A DNA stretch of 64,000 bases from Ancylobacter oerskovii (GCF_018390555.1 NZ_JAHBGB010000037.1:1-64000); one strand, 5' to 3'. Positions 26,090 through 35,706 are shown, counted from the first letter of the stretch. Numbers and translations are program-made. Notes: generated by a model from the letters alone, not told the origin.

Positions 26090-27382
26090 TCAATCGCGGG
26101 CGGCGGCCGGCTTCCGGCCGAATCCCAGCACCTGGTAGAGCACCAGCGCCGCGAGCGTCGACGTGCCGATGCCGCCGAGAGCGAAGCCGCCGACGGTCAC
26201 GGTGAAATCCCCCGCACCGAAGACCAGCGCCACGCCGACTGTGAAAAGGTTGCGCGGATCGGAGAAGTCCACCTTGTTGTCCACCCAGATCTTCGCCATC
26301 GCCGAGGCGATCAGGCCGAAGACGCAGACGGCGAGGCCCGCGAGCACCGGAGCCGGGATCGTTTGCAGAAGCGCGCCGAATTTGGGGGACAGCCCGAGCA
26401 GGATCGCGATCGCGGCGGCAACCGGGAAGATCAGCGTCGAATAGACCTTGGTCATGGCCATCACGCCGATATTCTCGGCATAGGTGGTGACGCCGGTGCC
26501 GCCACCGAAGCCCGCCAGGATGGTGGCGAGGCTGTCGCCGAGGAAGCCGCGGCCGATATAGGGATCCATATTGTAGCCGGTGATCGATCCCAATGCCTTG
26601 ATATGTCCGAGGTTCTCCGCCACCAGCACGATGGCGACCGGGGCGATCAGCGTGATCGCCGTCCAGTCGAAGGTCGGCGTGGTGAAGTTCGGCACTCCGA
26701 ACCAGGGGGCGGCGGCCACCTTGCCGAAGTCGATGGCCGGGATCAGGCCGAGCCCGTTGCCGCACAGCAGCACCAGCGCATAACCGAAAACCAACGCGAT
26801 CAGCACGGCGACCCGCCGCGTCGCGCGCGGCCCGTAGGTCGCCACCAGCGCCATGCACAGCACGGTCAGCAGCGCGACGCCGAGATGCGCATAGGTGCCT
26901 TTCAGCTGGTTGATCGCCACCGGGGCGAGATTGAGCCCGATGGAAACGCCGATGGCGCCCGTCACCGCCGGCGGCATCAGCTTCTCGACCCAGCCGGAGC
27001 CGATCGCCATCACGATCAGGCTGATGGCGGCATAGACCAGCCCGGCCGCGATGATGCCGCCCAGCGCCACCGCGATATTGGGATTGGGGCCACCGCCGGC
27101 GAATCCCGTCGCGGCCATGACGACGGCGATGAAGGCGAAGGAGGAGCCGAGATAGCTCGGCACCCGGCCGCCGGTGATCACGAAGAAGATCAGCGTGCCC
27201 ACGCCCGAGAAGAACACCGCCACATTGGGGTCGAAGCCCATGAGCAGCGGTGCGAGGATGGTCGAGCCCGACATGGCCAGCAGATGTTGCAGGCTCATCG
27301 GCACGGTGGCGGCAAGGGGAAGCTTTTCGTCCGGCAGGACCGTGGCGGTGGTGGCCGGGCGCCAGTCAGGGAAGTAACCCAT
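26090..27382 (-). CDS. uracil/xanthine permease (NCS2 family)
   Basis: Nucleobase/cation symporter-2 protein of 430 residues with about 14 membrane segments. It imports uracil, xanthine or urate with protons. The N-terminal MGYFPDWRP is typical of the RutG/UraA-like branch. The family core appears as TYAENIGVMAMTKVYS (the QNxGxxxxT-type signature, with E in place of Q) and as LVAENLGHIKALG, which carries a substrate-site glutamate. Glutamate at that site favours uracil. ATG at 27382 is chosen over GTG at 27385. It is divergent from the transaminase operon. Confidence 0.9.
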   Translation of the reverse strand: MGYFPDWRPATTATVLPDEKLPLAATVPMSLQHLLAMSGSTILAPLLMGFDPNVAVFFSGVGTLIFFVITGGRVPSYLGSSFAFIAVVMAATGFAGGGPNPNIAVALGGIIAAGLVYAAISLIVMAIGSGWVEKLMPPAVTGAIGVSIGLNLAPVAINQLKGTYAHLGVALLTVLCMALVATYGPRATRRVAVLIALVFGYALVLLCGNGLGLIPAIDFGKVAAAPWFGVPNFTTPTFDWTAITLIAPVAIVLVAENLGHIKALGSITGYNMDPYIGRGFLGDSLATILAGFGGGTGVTTYAENIGVMAMTKVYSTLIFPVAAAIAILLGLSPKFGALLQTIPAPVLAGLAVCVFGLIASAMAKIWVDNKVDFSDPRNLFTVGVALVFGAGDFTVTVGGFALGGIGTSTLAALVLYQVLGFGRKPAAARD

Positions 27383-27712
27383 CACACATCTCGTGCAAGC
27401 AGCGGTGGCTGAGGCGCTGCAAGCGGCACGCTTGGGCTTCCTCCAGGCTCAGGAATAAACTGGACGCCGGCGGGGCGGTCAATCGCCATTACCGGGCGTG
27501 AGCCGGCCGGTCGGTCGACCCGGGCGGGACGCCGCCATCGGGCGCCGCCCGCCGGGCAGGACATGCGCGTCGCGGCGGCGCCAGGGCAACGGCCGGCGCA
27601 AGCTTTCGGAAGTGGTACCGTCATTTTCCCGGAAAGCGGTCCTTTTTGATGGAGCCATTCGGGAGAAATCTGTCCTCCACCCGCTCAGCGGGGGATTTCG
27701 AAGGAGGACATC
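27383..27712. promoter_or_regulatory. divergent intergenic region (permease / transaminase operon)
   Basis: 330 bases. A 15-base palindrome CAAGCG-gca-CGCTTG at 27420-27434 lies about 40 bases before the permease start and is a candidate operator. A small hairpin CCCGC-tca-GCGGG at 27680-27692 lies just before the AAGGAGG ribosome-binding site (about 27701-27707) of the transaminase. Confidence 0.4.
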
Positions 27713-28654
27713 ATGAGCCAGTCGAGCCCCGACTACTCGAAAGGCGCCGCCTATATGAACGGCACCTATGTGCCGATCGCCGAGGCCAGGATTCCCGTCG
27801 GCGACTGGGGTTTCACCCATTCCGACGTCACCTATGACGTGGTTCACGTCACCGATGGCGGCTTCTTCCGGCTGGAAGATCATCTCGACCGCTTCCACCG
27901 TTCGCTGGAAGGCTACCGCCTCGATCCCGGCGTCACCCGCGAGGAGATGCGCACCATCCTCGGCAAGGTGGTGGCGCTCAGCGGCCTGAAGGATGCCTTC
28001 GTCGCGATGCTGTCCACCCGCGGCGTGCCGCGCGTCTACGGCTCGCGCGACCCGGCCGATTGCGACAACACCTTCATCGCCTATGCGGTGCCGTGGGTCG
28101 ACGTGATCAAGCCGGAGGTGCAGGAGCGCGGCGCGCATCTGCTGGTGGCGCAGGTGCCGCGCATCTCGCAGAACTCGCTCGACCCGACGCTGAAGAACTA
28201 CATGTGGCGCGATTTCACCCGCGGCATGTTCGAGGCGAAGGACAAGGGCTTCGACACCGCCGTCCTGCTCGACAGCGAGGGCTACCTCACCGAGGGCGCC
28301 GGCTTCAACGTCTTCATCGTCAAGGACAACAAGGTCATCACCCCGGATCGCGGCGCGCTGCGCGGCATCACCCGCCTCGCCGTGCTCGACCTCTGCCCCG
28401 AGCTCGGCCTCGAGCCGGTCGTCGGCCCGATCACCTTCGAGGACCTGATGGAGGCCGACGAGGTGTTCACCACCACCACCGCCGGCGGCGTCATGCCCTG
28501 TGCGCGGGTGAACGAGCGCATCTACGGCAATGACCGGCCCGGCCCGATCAGCGCCCGGCTGAAGGAGACCTATTGGCGCAAGCACAAGGAAGGCTGGCAC
28601 ATGACGCCGGTCAACTATGCCGACGCCGACAATCCCTTCCAGGCCGCGGCCTGA
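27713..28654 (+). CDS. class IV aminotransferase, (R)-amine transaminase-like
   Basis: PLP enzyme of fold type IV, 313 residues. The catalytic lysine is Lys161 in LDPTLKNYMWRD, and the cofactor-side LTEGAGFNVFIV follows. The N-terminal active-site block GFTHSDVTYDVVHVTDGGFF is close to that of (R)-selective amine:pyruvate transaminases (ATA-117 type). So are the phosphate-binding RGITR and the TTTAGGVMP loop. It differs from branched-chain and D-amino-acid transaminases at that block. I expect transfer of an amino group from an (R)-amine or related compound to pyruvate. A near-perfect AAGGAGG precedes ATG 27713. It heads an operon with a polyamine-type ABC importer. Confidence 0.85.
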   Translation: MSQSSPDYSKGAAYMNGTYVPIAEARIPVGDWGFTHSDVTYDVVHVTDGGFFRLEDHLDRFHRSLEGYRLDPGVTREEMRTILGKVVALSGLKDAFVAMLSTRGVPRVYGSRDPADCDNTFIAYAVPWVDVIKPEVQERGAHLLVAQVPRISQNSLDPTLKNYMWRDFTRGMFEAKDKGFDTAVLLDSEGYLTEGAGFNVFIVKDNKVITPDRGALRGITRLAVLDLCPELGLEPVVGPITFEDLMEADEVFTTTTAGGVMPCARVNERIYGNDRPGPISARLKETYWRKHKEGWHMTPVNYADADNPFQAAA

Positions 28655-28773
28655 GCGGTCGCGGCTACAGCTCCAGGGCGGCGCCAGACCGCCCGGAGAG
28701 AGAGAGGAAACGCGCAAGGCAAGGGCCTCGCTGGGACCCATCCCGCCAACCTAAAAAACCAGAGGGCGTGGCC

Positions 28774-29973
28774 ATGACCAAATCGAAGCACAGTTCATCC
28801 GGCGCCGCGGTCCCGTCCGCGGCATCCGTCAGTCGCCGCACGGTGCTGAAGACGCTTGCGGCCGGCAGCGCCACCGCGTTCGCCGCGCCCTATATCCGGC
28901 CCGCCTCGGCGGCGCCGACGCAGTTGCGCGCGCTGATGTGGGAAGTCTATGCCGTCCCCGATATCGTCGGGGCCTTCGAGGAAAAGCACAAGATCAAGTT
29001 CTCGCCGACCTTCTTCGACGGCAATTCCGAGGCCTACAACAAGCTGCGCGTCGGCGGCACCCGGGATTTCGATCTCGTGCAGGCGGACGGCTTCTGGCCG
29101 AGCCTGTATTTTCGCGAGAAGCTGATCCGCACCATCGACTACGCCAGGATTCCGAACACCGGGAAGGTCTATCCGGTGTTCAAGCCGGATCGCTTCAAGC
29201 TGCTCACCGACCCGGCGACCGGCGGGCATTTCGGCGTTACCTGGTGCTGGGGAAGCTACGGCACCACCTACAACACCGCCGAGGTGCCGAAGGAGAAGGT
29301 CGAGAGCATCGAGGTGCTGTTCGACCCCGCCTTTGCCGGGCGCCTCTCCACCAGCGCGCGCTTCGAGGAGAACATCGCGCTGACCGGCATCCTCGCCGCC
29401 ACCCGCATGGGCACCAAGGACAAGCCGCGCCCCGACGGCAAGCCGTTCAACCCCTACGTCCTCACCGACGAGGAACTGGCCGAGATCGAGAAGCTGCTGA
29501 TCCAGCAGAAATCCCTGCTGCTCACCCGCTATCAGGACAACACCACGCTGCAGCAATTGCTGGAGAGCGGGGCGATCGTCGCGGCGCCGGAATTCGCGCA
29601 GGTCTATCGCGTGCTGGTGCAGAAGAAGCTGAAGGGCGAGATCGCCACCGACTTCGCCCACCAGCTGGTGCCGAAGGAGGGCGGACTCGGCTGGGTGGAC
29701 ACCTGGCTGGTGACATCCGGCGTCACCGACCCGGCGGCGCTCGATATCTGCCACGACTTCATGAACACCTTCCTCGCGCCGGAGAACATCAAGAAGATCT
29801 CGCTCATCGCCGGTGCGTCGGCGACGATCGATCTGCGCCCGATCTCGACGCCCGAGGAGCAGCAGCTCTACCTGATGGACCGCACCGAGGAGCTGTCGTC
29901 GATGTACATGTTCGACCAGCCCTCCTCGACCGAGAAATGGGAACGGGTCTGGTCGCGCGTACAGGCCGCCTGA
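28774..29973 (+). CDS. ABC transporter substrate-binding protein, polyamine type, Tat-exported
   Basis: Periplasmic binding protein of 399 residues similar to the spermidine/putrescine (PotD/PotF) class. The N-terminus carries a twin-arginine signal (VSRRTVLKTLAAGSATAFA, cleaved after ASA near residue 47). The mature part opens with QLRALMWEVYAVPDIVGAF, then FDLVQADGFWPSLYF and WGSYGTTYNTAEVP, as in this class. The ligand is not clear. The Asp and aromatic residues expected for polyamine binding were not mapped. It starts 119 bases after the transaminase, and a strong hairpin separates it from the ATPase gene. Confidence 0.88.
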   Translation: MTKSKHSSSGAAVPSAASVSRRTVLKTLAAGSATAFAAPYIRPASAAPTQLRALMWEVYAVPDIVGAFEEKHKIKFSPTFFDGNSEAYNKLRVGGTRDFDLVQADGFWPSLYFREKLIRTIDYARIPNTGKVYPVFKPDRFKLLTDPATGGHFGVTWCWGSYGTTYNTAEVPKEKVESIEVLFDPAFAGRLSTSARFEENIALTGILAATRMGTKDKPRPDGKPFNPYVLTDEELAEIEKLLIQQKSLLLTRYQDNTTLQQLLESGAIVAAPEFAQVYRVLVQKKLKGEIATDFAHQLVPKEGGLGWVDTWLVTSGVTDPAALDICHDFMNTFLAPENIKKISLIAGASATIDLRPISTPEEQQLYLMDRTEELSSMYMFDQPSSTEKWERVWSRVQAA

Positions 29974-29989
29974 CGCGCCTGAAGCCATC

Positions 29990-30011
29990 GCCCGGGCCAT
30001 GCGGCCCGGGC
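29990..30011 (+). other. intercistronic hairpin after binding-protein gene
   Basis: Perfect 9-base GC stem GCCCGGGCC / GGCCCGGGC with loop ATGC and no T-tract, 16 bases after the binding-protein stop codon. Such hairpins commonly protect the upstream message so that binding protein is made in excess of the membrane parts. Confidence 0.6.
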
Positions 30012-30045
30012 CTTGCTTGCGTCCGTTCGCAATAAGGAGTGCGGC

Positions 30046-31128
30046 GTGGCCTACATACATCTCGACGGCGTTTCCCGGCAGTATGGAAGCGTCTGGGCGG
30101 TCGATCGCGTCAACATGGCGATCGAGAAGCATGAATTCGTCTCCCTGCTCGGGCCGAGCGGCTCGGGAAAGACGACGCTGCTGCGCATCATCGCCGGGCT
30201 GGAGCGCCCGACGCAGGGCCGCGTCCTCATCGACGGCGAGGACGTCACCGAGCTGCCGCCGCACAAGCGCGGGGTGGCGATGGTGTTCCAGGAGTTCCTG
30301 CTGTTCCCGCACCGCACGGTCTATGAGAACCTCGCCTTCCCCTTGCGCATGCTGAAGCTGCCGAAGGGCGAGATCGAGGCGCGCGTGGAATGGGTGGTGG
30401 GCATCCTCGCCCTGCGTGGGCTGGAGACGCGCTACCCGAACCAGCTTTCCGGCGGCCAGCAGCAGCGCGTCGCGCTCGGGCGCGGCCTTGTCGGCCGGCC
30501 GAAGGTGCTGCTGCTCGACGAGCCGCTCGCCAATCTCGACCGCGAGCTGCGCCAGGAGATGGAGGTCGAGATCCGCAAGCACCAGACGGGGCTCGGCATT
30601 CCCTTCGTCTATGTGACGCATAATCAGGAAGAGGCGCTCTCGATGAGCGACCGCATCGCGGTGGTGCGCGGCGGGCGCATCGAGGATTTCGCCTCCCGCG
30701 CCGACATTTACGACCGGCCGAAGACCGCGTTCATCGCCCAGTTCGTCGGGCGCTCCAGCCGCTTCGAGGCCATCGTCGCCGGCGGGGACCGCCGGCTCGC
30801 CCTGCGCGGCGACGGCATCCTGATCGAGGCCGAGAGCCAGCCGGGCCTTGCGTTGGGCGAGCGGGTCGCGGCCTATGTGAAGAACGAGAAGGTGCGCCTG
30901 AAGCCGGCGGAGCCGGGCGGGGCGGATGCGCCGAACGCGCTTCCGGCGACGGTTCGGCATGTCATCCTGCGCGGCGCCTATGCCGAATATGTGCTGGGCT
31001 GGAGCGGTGGCGAGCTCATCGCCAGCCGGCCGCGCAGCGAGGCGGAGTTCGCCGAGGGGGCGGCGGTCACCGCCTTCTGGAACGCGGCCGATGTCGACCT
31101 GTTCCCGGTATCGGAGCCGGGCCGATGA
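30046..31128 (+). CDS. ABC transporter ATP-binding protein, polyamine type (PotA-like)
   Basis: ATPase of 360 residues that powers the importer. Walker [11 protein letters not shown]-loop [14 protein letters not shown], signature [13 protein letters not shown], Walker [13 protein letters not shown] and the H-loop [10 protein letters not shown] are all present. A C-terminal regulatory TOBE-like domain (about 240-360) is typical of the CUT1/polyamine class. The GTG at 30046 is chosen because AAGGAG lies seven bases upstream. Its stop overlaps the next gene's ATG by four bases. Confidence 0.92.
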   Translation: MAYIHLDGVSRQYGSVWAVDRVNMAIEKHEFVSLLGPSGSGKTTLLRIIAGLERPTQGRVLIDGEDVTELPPHKRGVAMVFQEFLLFPHRTVYENLAFPLRMLKLPKGEIEARVEWVVGILALRGLETRYPNQLSGGQQQRVALGRGLVGRPKVLLLDEPLANLDRELRQEMEVEIRKHQTGLGIPFVYVTHNQEEALSMSDRIAVVRGGRIEDFASRADIYDRPKTAFIAQFVGRSSRFEAIVAGGDRRLALRGDGILIEAESQPGLALGERVAAYVKNEKVRLKPAEPGGADAPNALPATVRHVILRGAYAEYVLGWSGGELIASRPRSEAEFAEGAAVTAFWNAADVDLFPVSEPGR

Positions 31129-31985
31129 AGGGACGCGTCGCCCCGGCCGTCTTCCTCGGCATCCCCACCCTGTTCCTGGCGGCGCTGTTCGTGCTGCCGC
31201 TGCTCTCCATGCTGGTGCTGAGCGTCTGGCGCACCGAGAACTACCACATCATTCGCGACGTCAGCTTCCACAACTATGCGGTGCTGGCGACGGAAGGCGC
31301 CTACATGACCTTCCTCATGCGTTCGCTGGTGATGGCGACGGCGGTCTCGGCGATCTGCACGCTGATCGCCTGGCCGGTGGCCTATGGCATCACGCTTTAT
31401 GGCGGGCGCTACAAGCTCCTGTTCACGCTGGCCTTCGCCGTGCCGTTCCTCACCGGCGAAGTCCTGCGCATCATCGCGCTGCAGGGCCTGCTCGGGCCGC
31501 TGGGGCTGCTCAACGGCGTGCTGCTGGCGCTTGGCGCCGCGCCGTTGCGGGTGATCATGTACACCAATGTCGCGAGCGCCATCGGCCTCGTCTATCTCTA
31601 TTTGCCGATCGTGGTGACGGTGATCTACCTGTCGCTGCTCAATTTCGACCAGCGGCTGATCGATGCCGCCACCATCTTCGGGGCGAGCCCGGCGCGGGCC
31701 TTCTTCGAGATCACCTGGCCGCTCAACCTGTTCGGCACGCTGATCGGCTTCGCGCTGTGCTTCATTCCCTGCCTGTCGGCAACGCTGGCGCCGCGCTTCC
31801 TCGGCGGGCCCAACGGCACGCTCTACGGCATGGCGATGGCGCAGCAATTCGGCGAGAGCGGCACCTGGGCGCTCGGCGCCGCCATGGGCGTGGTTCTGTT
31901 CGCGGTCTCGGTGCTGCTGGTGGTCGTCGCGGCGCGTCTGGTCGATCTGCGCCGCACCGGCTTCACCGGCTTCGGGAGGGGATGA
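31125..31985 (+). CDS. ABC transporter permease, PotB-like
   Basis: Membrane permease of 286 residues with six predicted helices. The EAA loop that contacts the ATPase is seen as DAATIFGASPARAFFEITWPL near residue 185. It overlaps its neighbours at both ends by ATGA (31125-31128 and 31982-31985), implying coupled translation of the two permeases in equal amounts. It forms the channel with the following gene. Confidence 0.9.
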   Translation: MKGRVAPAVFLGIPTLFLAALFVLPLLSMLVLSVWRTENYHIIRDVSFHNYAVLATEGAYMTFLMRSLVMATAVSAICTLIAWPVAYGITLYGGRYKLLFTLAFAVPFLTGEVLRIIALQGLLGPLGLLNGVLLALGAAPLRVIMYTNVASAIGLVYLYLPIVVTVIYLSLLNFDQRLIDAATIFGASPARAFFEITWPLNLFGTLIGFALCFIPCLSATLAPRFLGGPNGTLYGMAMAQQFGESGTWALGAAMGVVLFAVSVLLVVVAARLVDLRRTGFTGFGRG

Positions 31986-32824
31986 GCATGTCCATGAAGC
32001 TCGGCAAATGGAAACCGGGAAAGATCGCGCTTCTGGCGACGGTCGCCGTCTCCTACCTGTTCCTCTACCTGCCGGTCGTGCATATCGGCCTCGCCAGCTT
32101 CGCGCGGAACTCCAACTTCCCCTATCCGCCGAAATGGTCGCTCGACATCATGACGCGGCTGTTGTCGAACTCGCTCTACCAGACCGCGCTCGGCAACAGC
32201 CTCCTCATCGGCGTCTTCGCGGCCCTGTTGTCGACCGCGCTGGCAGGGCTCGCCACCATCGGCCTTCTGCGCCATGCCGGACGGCGCGCGCCGGTCTATC
32301 TCGCGCTGTTCATCGCGCCGCTCTTCGTGGCGGAGGTGCTGCTGGGCATCTCTTCGCTCATCTTCAACGGTCTGTTCCTCGGCCTGCAGGGCAACATCGT
32401 CTCGGCGATCCTCGCCAATGTCGTCCATTGCTTCAGCTATGCGGTGCTGATCATCGCCACCCAGCTCTACCGCTATGACTGGCGGCTCGACGACGCGGCG
32501 ATGGTGTTCGGGGCGAGCCCGGCGCGCACCTTCTTCGAGGTGACGCTGCCGCTGATCTGGCCGGGCCTGCTCGGCGCCTTCATCGTCACCTTCATCATGG
32601 CGTTCAACAATCTGGAAATCTCGTTCTACCTGCTCGGCGCCACGCCCACCTTGCCGTCGGCGGCCTGGGGGGCGCTGCGCTACGGCGTGAAGCCGGAGCT
32701 CTACGCGCTGGCGACCTGCGTGAACCTGATCGTCTTCACCCTGCTCGCCGTGATGTTCGTGCTGATGATGACCGGTGCCGCCACCTTCGGCCACCGGCCC
32801 GAGCGCGAGCGCAGCGCCGTCTAG
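31982..32824 (+). CDS. ABC transporter permease, PotC-like
   Basis: Second permease subunit, 280 residues and about six helices, with its EAA loop at DDAAMVFGASPARTFFEVTLPL near residue 170. Three in-frame ATG codons (31982, 31988, 31994) are possible; the first overlaps the previous stop. The later half (NNLEISFYLLGATPTLPSAAW) matches the PotC branch. It completes the importer. Confidence 0.9.
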   Translation: MSMSMKLGKWKPGKIALLATVAVSYLFLYLPVVHIGLASFARNSNFPYPPKWSLDIMTRLLSNSLYQTALGNSLLIGVFAALLSTALAGLATIGLLRHAGRRAPVYLALFIAPLFVAEVLLGISSLIFNGLFLGLQGNIVSAILANVVHCFSYAVLIIATQLYRYDWRLDDAAMVFGASPARTFFEVTLPLIWPGLLGAFIVTFIMAFNNLEISFYLLGATPTLPSAAWGALRYGVKPELYALATCVNLIVFTLLAVMFVLMMTGAATFGHRPERERSAV

Positions 32825-32892
32825 CCGGCGATCGGGCGCGCGAGGTGGCGCAGAACTTGCGTTCCGCTGATCGGTCAGATCGCGGAGGCATC

Positions 32893-34404
32893 GTGCGCCT
32901 GCTGGATTCGCTTGCGTTGGATATTGAGAGGCAGGCCGATGCCCCGCTGCATCGGCAGCTCTATCGCCGGCTGGCCGAGGAGATCGCGGCGGGCTCGCTC
33001 CGGCCGGGCGAGAAGCTTCCGTCCACGCGCGATTTCGCCAGCCTGCTCGGCGTGTCGCGCAACACGGTGCTGCTGGCCTTCGATCATCTGATCTCGGAAG
33101 GCTACCTGCAGCCACTCACCGGCTCCGGCACCTATGTGGCGCGTGAACTCCCCGAGCAGCTGCCGATCCGGGCGCCGGCCCGCATCAATCCCGCCATCGA
33201 GGCGGCGGGCAGCCTCAACCGGTCCTTCACGCCGTCCTCCGCCATCACCAATGCGCCGTCCACCTTGCGCCACATGCGCCGGCCGGTGCCGTTCCGCGCC
33301 AATTTCCCGGCGGTCGACATGTTTCCCGTCCGGCAATGGGCGAGCCTCGCGGCCAATCTGTATCGCCAGCTCGATCCCGACGCGGCCGGCGAACTGCTCG
33401 GCGAGGGCGACCCGCAGGGCTACCGGCCGCTGCGCCTCGCCATTGCCGAGCATGTCGCCCTGAGCCGCGGCCTCGCCTGCACGGCGGACAACATCGTCAT
33501 CTTCGCCGGGGCGCAGCACGCGGTCGATCTTGCCTGCCGCATCCTGCTGACGCCCGGCGAACGGGTATGGTGCGAGGATCCCGGCTATGACGGCATCTAT
33601 GCCTCCGCCACCGCGGCGGGTGCGATCCCGGTCCCGGTCCCGGTCGACGAGGAGGGGCTCGTCGTCGAGGAGGGAATGGCGCGGGCCGCGGATGCCCGCC
33701 TCGTCTATGTGTCGCCTTCCAAGCAGTTTCCGCTCGGCATGGAACTGAGCCTCGAGCGGCGCCACGCGCTGCTGCAATGGGCGCGTGCCGCCGGCGCCTG
33801 GGTGCTGGAGGACGATTACGATACCGAGTTCCGCTATGCCGGCCGGCCGATGCCGGCGCTGCACGCGCTGGATCGGGAAGGTCGCGTTCTCTATTTCGGC
33901 ACCTTCAGCAAGATGCTGTTTCCCGGCCTGCGGCTCGGCTTCGCCGTGCTGCCGGATGCGCTGGTCGAGGCCTTCGTCTCCGCCCGCGCCATTGTCGGGC
34001 GCTACTCGCCGATGCTGGAGCAGGCGCTGGTCGCCCGCTTCATGGCCGATGGCCACCTCGCCGCGCATGTGCGGCGCATGCGGCGGCTCTATGCGCGGCG
34101 GCAGGACTATCTGCTGCAGGCCATCGCGCGGCGCCTCTCCCCCTGGATGACGGCGGCGCCGACCAATACCGGCATGGAGATCATCGCCCGCCTCGCCGAG
34201 GGCCTCGGTGGACGGCGCGTGGCGGAGGCCGCCGCGCGCCGCGGTCTGGAGATCATGCCGATCGCCGCCCTGGCGCGCGAGGCCGAGGCCGATCACCTCA
34301 TCGCGCTCGGCTTCAGCGCCTTTGGCGAGGAGCAGATGGACGAGGGGATCGACATTCTGCGCGGCATCTTCACCGCCATGGCGGCTCCGGGGCGGGCGAG
34401 CTAG
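32893..34404 (+). CDS. MocR-family regulator (GntR DNA-binding domain plus aminotransferase domain)
   Basis: PLP-dependent transcription factor of 503 residues. An N-terminal winged helix (about 18-80, PSTRDFASLLGVSRNTVLLAF) binds DNA. The C-terminal fold-type-I aminotransferase-like domain senses PLP or an amine; its Schiff-base lysine is in FGTFSKMLFPGLRLGF. MocR proteins (PdxR, GabR, TauR, EhuR) usually control nearby transport and transaminase genes. It therefore probably regulates the transaminase-importer operon that it follows on the same strand. The GTG at 32893 has GGAGG just upstream; the frame is open from 32845. Confidence 0.9.
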   Translation: MRLLDSLALDIERQADAPLHRQLYRRLAEEIAAGSLRPGEKLPSTRDFASLLGVSRNTVLLAFDHLISEGYLQPLTGSGTYVARELPEQLPIRAPARINPAIEAAGSLNRSFTPSSAITNAPSTLRHMRRPVPFRANFPAVDMFPVRQWASLAANLYRQLDPDAAGELLGEGDPQGYRPLRLAIAEHVALSRGLACTADNIVIFAGAQHAVDLACRILLTPGERVWCEDPGYDGIYASATAAGAIPVPVPVDEEGLVVEEGMARAADARLVYVSPSKQFPLGMELSLERRHALLQWARAAGAWVLEDDYDTEFRYAGRPMPALHALDREGRVLYFGTFSKMLFPGLRLGFAVLPDALVEAFVSARAIVGRYSPMLEQALVARFMADGHLAAHVRRMRRLYARRQDYLLQAIARRLSPWMTAAPTNTGMEIIARLAEGLGGRRVAEAAARRGLEIMPIAALAREAEADHLIALGFSAFGEEQMDEGIDILRGIFTAMAAPGRAS

Positions 34405-34628
34405 CCGGTTCGCCCGCCCCGCGCGAGCCCCGCCGGTCCCGCATGGAAAGCCGGGCCGATCGCCGGGGAAGGAGGCCGCTGCCGCGAGCGATGCGAGCTG
34501 AGCGCCAGTCATGACGCAATCGGGGAAATATTGGTGGCGATTAACGAAAAATCAGCATGTTCTTCGGGCTGGATCCACTTGGCAGTCGCGGTGGTGCATG
34601 GAATCCTTTCCGATCATGGGAGGAGCGA

Positions 34629-34928
34629 ATGCTTGATTCGACGGATCGCATGAACATCCCACTGGAGCGGCAGGGCTATGTCCGCTTCGTACCTTACGGC
34701 GCTCCCACCCAGCGGCCGGCTTTCACCACGCGACTTTCCGCGCTCAAGCATCTGCCGGCCGAATATGACTACATCGCCGAATCGAAGAACTATGCGGTGC
34801 TCGGCATCTGGGTCGACGGCATCGGGCGGGTGAACGGCAATTCCGCCGAGACCTTCGTCAGGACCATTGCCCGCCGGGTGTCCGCCGCCGGCGTGGCCGA
34901 CGTGGCCGGTATGGCGACGACGGGCTGA
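34629..34928 (+). CDS. hypothetical protein
   Basis: Protein of 99 residues, soluble, with no recognised domain. The sequence is fairly ordinary in composition (VRFVPYGAPTQRPAFTTRLS, then YDYIAESKNYAVLGIWVDG), which supports a real gene. GGAGGAG lies six bases before ATG 34629, and the frame also extends to 34557. It stands alone between the MocR gene and a leftward transporter gene. No function is proposed. Confidence 0.55.
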   Translation: MLDSTDRMNIPLERQGYVRFVPYGAPTQRPAFTTRLSALKHLPAEYDYIAESKNYAVLGIWVDGIGRVNGNSAETFVRTIARRVSAAGVADVAGMATTG

Positions 34929-34936
34929 CGCGCGAC

Positions 34937-35044
34937 CTATTCCTTGTCCCGCGAGGCGTCGAACGCCACGATGAGAATCCCGGCGGCGCCCAGCACGCAC
35001 ATGGCGGAAACGGTGGCGAACGGGGTCATTCCAAGAAAGCTCAT
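34937..35044 (-). CDS. possible very small membrane peptide
   Basis: A 35-residue reading with one hydrophobic helix (FATVSAMCVLGAAGILIVAF) and a short charged tail. A 14-base tandem duplication spans its start region. It may be a genuine small membrane protein or the remnant of one. Evidence is only the hydrophobic pattern. Confidence 0.25.
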   Translation of the reverse strand: MSFLGMTPFATVSAMCVLGAAGILIVAFDASRDKE

Positions 35045-35062
35045 CGGCGAAAGCTCATCGGC
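35035..35062. repeat. 14-base tandem duplication
   Basis: GAAAGCTCATCGGC occurs twice head to tail with no mismatch, across the start of the small leftward reading frame at 35044. Confidence 0.8.
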
Positions 35063-35151
35063 GCCAGCCTGAATCCATTGCTGCGATGCAGCATAGCGCG
35101 CGGCGGCTGGCGGCGCCAATCACGATGCGGTGCCTCCGGCGAAACCGCCGG

Positions 35152-35592
35152 CTAGCGCTGGATGAGGAACACTCCGGCGATCAGCAGCGCGGCGCCGGCG
35201 AGGCGTGTCGGCGACACCGTGTGCTGCTGCAGGCCGAGAATGCCGTAATGGTCGAACGCCAGCGAGCCCACCATCTGGCCGACGACGACCAGCGCCAGGG
35301 TCGTGGCGGCGCCGATGCGCGGCACGGCCAGGATCGCGGTGAGTATGAAGAGGGCGCCGAACAGGCCGCCCGACCAGGACCACCAGGAGGTTCGGCCGAG
35401 CGCCGCCGCGGAGGGCAGGGTGCTGCCGGTGAACAGCAGCACCGCCACCATGGACAACGTCCCGACGGCATAGCTGGCGAGGCCCGCCCAATAGGGCGAG
35501 GCCAGCTCGGTGCGCAGGTTGGCATTCAGGACTTGCTGGAACGCCACGGCGATTCCGGCGGCGACGACGCCGAGATGGAGAATCAGGTTCAT
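35152..35592 (-). CDS. DMT-family inner membrane protein, YdcZ type
   Basis: Half-size drug/metabolite-type membrane protein of 146 residues with five hydrophobic segments, matching the YdcZ (DUF606) family. Family-like segments are VAFQQVLNANLRTELASPYWA and TTLALVVVGQMVGSLAFDHYG. Such proteins probably act as dimers. The substrate is unknown. It ends near the small reading frame at 34937-35044. Confidence 0.85.
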   Translation of the reverse strand: MNLILHLGVVAAGIAVAFQQVLNANLRTELASPYWAGLASYAVGTLSMVAVLLFTGSTLPSAAALGRTSWWSWSGGLFGALFILTAILAVPRIGAATTLALVVVGQMVGSLAFDHYGILGLQQHTVSPTRLAGAALLIAGVFLIQR

Positions 35593-35706
35593 CCCGGCAG
35601 ATTAGCGCCGGTTCCCGAACCTCGCCTATGGCGGCGGATTTTCTTCGCTACCGCAGGTTGACCCTAGTGGAACGTCGGGAACTAGTGCAAGATCGGCGTG
35701 CGAAAT

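Noticed and set aside
28795-30960. 721-residue antisense frame across the ABC receptor and ATPase genes
   Set aside because: Spans two recognised genes and has no plausible fold.
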